A stretch of DNA of 18,665 bases, taken from JABDDM01 sp038240295. Its GTDB lineage: Bacteria; Bacteroidota; Ignavibacteria; Palsa-1295. A program made the position numbers and the translations under genes. Each line of letters starts with the position of its first letter. Position 1 is the stretch's first letter. Shown here piece by piece: positions 16,881 to 18,665 of this stretch. The stretch is taken from assembly GCA_038240295.1 (NCBI GenBank), contig JBBSDW010000058.1, positions 1 to 18,665 of the forward strand. Direction: 5' to 3'. The notes below the pieces were generated by a model. It searched no databases. It saw only the letters and a program-made list of their open reading frames with translations, and had not been told where the DNA came from.

Positions 16881-17612
16881 TCAATAAAAAAACTTCACAC
16901 CACCTGCTAATGAGAGTTCATGATAGCTGGCGAGTCCGAGTGCGCCTGAGACGTCGAAATGGAGATTGTCGCTGCATGGTAGTTGGGCTCGGACTGTCAC
17001 TACGTTTTTGTTGAAGAGTCCTGATGCGACGCCCGCCATGATGTTTAGATCGGGTTCGCCGAGGTTTATTCCGATGCCTGCGTTGATCCAGTCGGCTTGA
17101 GTGAGCTGCGGGGGAGCGTCGAAGAGTCCGCCGTAGATAAACCAGTTGTCGCGATTGCCAACCGTGACATGACCCGCAAGATGGAGCGTACCGTAATCAA
17201 CCGTCGACCGGCTCCAGTAGGCAGCCCCTGCGAGGAAGTTGATAAAATTATTTTGCGCCTGAAAAAAGAGTTTGCCATAAACAAGCGATTGACGCGCAGC
17301 ATAGGTCGGCCGATCGATCAATCTTCCGCCACCGCCATCGCTCATCACGCCAGCGTCCACCCGAACTCCAACATGCTCTGTGATTCGCTGCTCAACCGAA
17401 GCGCCCGCGTTCACAAGATTCGTAGGGATCGTTGAAGTCGGAGAACTGCTGCAATCGCGGCTCGAAGCATCATAACGGGTGAGAGCAGCGCCAACCGTCA
17501 CCGAATTTCGCAGCGTATCGACATTGCTGAAACTCACCAACCAGGGATAGAGCACAATGAGGATAAAGACGCGACTGAGCTTCAGATGAGTTATGTTTTT
17601 ATGAAGTTGCAT
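16881..17612 (-). CDS. Small outer-membrane beta-barrel-like protein
   Basis: This is a 243-residue protein with an N-terminal hydrophobic export segment (LSRVFILIVLYPWLVSF). The rest is short alternating strands typical of an eight-to-ten-stranded outer-membrane barrel: SVTVGAALTRYD, VGVRVDAGVMSDGGGG, QSLVYGKLFFQAQ, NFLAGAAYW, NWFIYGGLF, WINAGIGINLG, LNIMAGVASGLF, FDVSGALGLASYH. It ends ELSLAGGVKFFY with an aromatic C-terminus, as BAM substrates do. One Cys pair is possible (DCSSS and PCSDN). No OmpA-like domain is attached. The family is not recognised. It is on the same strand as the YVTN propeller gene, 184 bp upstream of it, and may be expressed separately. The ATG has no Shine-Dalgarno at normal spacing. 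Confidence 0.65.
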   Translation of the reverse strand: MQLHKNITHLKLSRVFILIVLYPWLVSFSNVDTLRNSVTVGAALTRYDASSRDCSSSPTSTIPTNLVNAGASVEQRITEHVGVRVDAGVMSDGGGGRLIDRPTYAARQSLVYGKLFFQAQNNFINFLAGAAYWSRSTVDYGTLHLAGHVTVGNRDNWFIYGGLFDAPPQLTQADWINAGIGINLGEPDLNIMAGVASGLFNKNVVTVRAQLPCSDNLHFDVSGALGLASYHELSLAGGVKFFY

Positions 17613-17645
17613 CCTTATTCAACCGTAAGGATCCGTCTATCTATT

Positions 17646-17806
17646 CCCCCACCTTTGAAAAAGGAGGGGGTTAGGGGGTGGTTTGGTTGGGCCGGCCACG
17701 ATTATCACTTGCAGCGCCATTGCGGCCATCGTTGCCATAACAATTGAGCTTTCCACAATCCCGCAGCACACCACCCCTTAATCCCCTCCTCTTTCAGAGG
17801 AGGGGA
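17646..17806. repeat. REPIN-like element: two inverted GC-rich palindromes around an 87-bp core
   Basis: The left arm 17646-17682 contains CCCCCACCTT...AAGGAGGGGG followed by TTAGGGGGTGGT. The right arm 17770-17806 reads ACCACCCCTTAAT, then CCCCTCCTCT, TTC, AGAGGAGGGG. The arms are imperfect inverted copies of one another. Each arm is itself a hairpin: 10 bp perfect on the right, and 10 bp with one mismatched pair on the left. Palindromes of the form 'CCACCCCTAA-CCCCTCCTTT...AGGAGGGG' are, from general knowledge, scattered in many copies in Bacteroidota-type genomes. Two in inverted orientation are the layout of a REPIN or small MITE. The core includes GGCCGGCC. It codes for nothing obvious. 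Confidence 0.7.
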
Positions 17807-17911
17807 GATGTCTTCCAAGAGGCCGCTACGAACTTCGGTTGAGGAGTGAGTTTGGGAGCGTTGTGAAAATTGCACAGTTGTCGCTTCTTTTAGGGGCACA
17901 AATTTTTGCAC

Positions 17912-17942
17912 TTGACGAACGCCATTTCAAGTGGTAAGTTTG
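17912..17942 (+). promoter_or_regulatory. Bacteroidota-type promoter for the gene at 17974
   Basis: A TTG (TTGAC) at 17912-17914 and a perfect TAnnTTTG element (TAAGTTTG) at 17935-17942 are separated by 20 bp. This matches the -33/-7 consensus of the primary Bacteroidota sigma factor. Transcription would start near 17949 and leave a leader of about 25 nt before the ATG at 17974, which has no Shine-Dalgarno, as is common in this phylum. Confidence 0.65.
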
Positions 17943-17973
17943 TGACTCAGCCATCTTCAAATTTGCGCATCTC

Positions 17974-18665
17974 ATGAACGTGATTCGATTCGCACTTTTT
18001 CTTTTTATTCTCTGTATCGCATCCGAGTCTCGCGGCGCGGATTCGCTTTATTATCCGATCACAGGCTCCACGCATCTTTCTATTATCGGGATGCGGGCAC
18101 TGCGCATCAGCTCGACTGTCGACTACATCCATCTTGTCGTTCGCAGGGATACTGGTTTTGCAGATATAGATATCGCGGACGATTGGTGGTCGTCGTCCTT
18201 AACGAAAGTTAATTCTACCGCTGACACCATCCTCATAAGTGCGCCTACCCCAACCGATGTGAATCGTAATCATCATCGTCTGCTCCTCGTAGTTGATACA
18301 ATATCGCGAAGGATTTCGAAAATGATCTATGACTACGGACTCGATGCTGAAAATTCCGAGAGGAGCTACGTCGAACATCGGCACCTGGAGTTCACGGCGC
18401 TTACGCTCATCGATAGCGGGAAACGGCTTTTGGCGCGAACATCGCTCGTTGGAAATTACATGCGGCTGACGGCGTTTTCGTTAAAAAGTTCATCTGGTGG
18501 AAGAGATAGCGGATCGGATATATCTTTTTCAGCTCCATTTGATTCAACTCGCCAGATAAGTCTTCAAGTGTCGCTTGAAGAGCAAGGCTTCTCGGTACCA
18601 CGTAAACCGATCAATCTCGAAGTGCCATATCCGAACCCCGCAACGCTTTTCCTGTTCGTGCCGAG
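17974..18665 (+). CDS. Secreted protein with T9SS sorting domain beginning at the window edge (partial)
   Basis: The frame is open for 230 codons and leaves the window. It starts with a signal peptide (MNVIRFALFLFILCIASESRG, cut before or near ADSLYY). A mature region of about 185 residues follows that I do not recognise: beta-rich, with IHLVVRRDTGFADIDIADDWW, NHHRLLLVVDTISRR, TLIDSGKRLLARTSL, and a Ser/Gly-rich stretch SSSGGRDSGSD. The last visible residues, INLEVPYPNPATLFLFVP, are the opening of a T9SS type A sorting domain, which usually runs about 80 residues, so the whole protein should be close to 290-300 residues. It has its own promoter (17912-17942). It is the fifth T9SS-type cargo in the window, counting the two pseudogenes. 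The function of the mature part is unknown. Confidence 0.75.
   Translation, partial: MNVIRFALFLFILCIASESRGADSLYYPITGSTHLSIIGMRALRISSTVDYIHLVVRRDTGFADIDIADDWWSSSLTKVNSTADTILISAPTPTDVNRNHHRLLLVVDTISRRISKMIYDYGLDAENSERSYVEHRHLEFTALTLIDSGKRLLARTSLVGNYMRLTAFSLKSSSGGRDSGSDISFSAPFDSTRQISLQVSLEEQGFSVPRKPINLEVPYPNPATLFLFVP

Overview
The window looks like a chromosomal stretch from a Bacteroidota-superphylum bacterium. An Ignavibacteria/'Candidatus Kapabacteria'-type lineage is my best guess. Five gene products, intact, decayed or partial, are built like cargo of the type IX secretion system (T9SS): a signal peptide, repeated beta domains, then a C-terminal sorting domain with a YPNPA, PNPFNP or QNPV motif. 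One gene is preceded by a good TAnnTTTG-type Bacteroidota promoter, and several starts lack a Shine-Dalgarno. Assignment below phylum is inference. There are no rRNA, tRNA, phage, transposase or CRISPR genes.

Layout. Positions 1-402 hold a broken PD40/TolB-like propeller tail. 418-2094 (-) is a polytopic GT-C-like membrane protein and 2265-3536 (-) a helical-repeat protein of unknown function. 3735-4004 (+) is a small secreted Cys-rich protein. 4175-8035 is a graveyard of BNR/YCF48-type secreted propellers: one gene with two compensating frameshifts and two Trp-to-stop changes (4175-6328), a second more decayed relic (6353-6800), and scraps of a third (7954-8035). The last two share a perfect 42-bp direct repeat. 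An intact TIG-like T9SS cargo (6877-7905) sits between the repeat copies.

8056-15634 is the intact core. It holds an outer-membrane barrel protein with two OmpA-type peptidoglycan-binding domains, then a 1,807-residue T9SS cargo. The cargo consists of a TIG-like domain, a long Gly-rich segment, nine ASPM/SPD-2/Hydin-like Ig repeats (five successive periods of exactly 306 bp), a cohesin-like domain and a sorting domain. A hairpin terminator separates this pair from two minus-strand genes: a secreted YVTN/YncE-type seven-bladed propeller (15686-16696) and a small outer-membrane barrel-like protein (16881-17612). The 17613-17973 intergenic region carries an inverted pair of GC-rich palindromes resembling a REPIN, and then a promoter. 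The window ends inside another secreted gene just as its sorting domain starts (17974-18665).

How it fits together. This is cell-envelope and surface real estate. The OmpA-type protein probably ties outer membrane to peptidoglycan, and the giant cargo would be displayed outside as an adhesin or fibre. The propeller and TIG proteins are further secreted cargo of unknown ligand. No T9SS machinery genes are in view. The best candidates for novelty are the giant Gly-rich/Ig-repeat surface protein with its double-OmpA neighbour, the cluster of decaying propellers, and the REPIN-like element.
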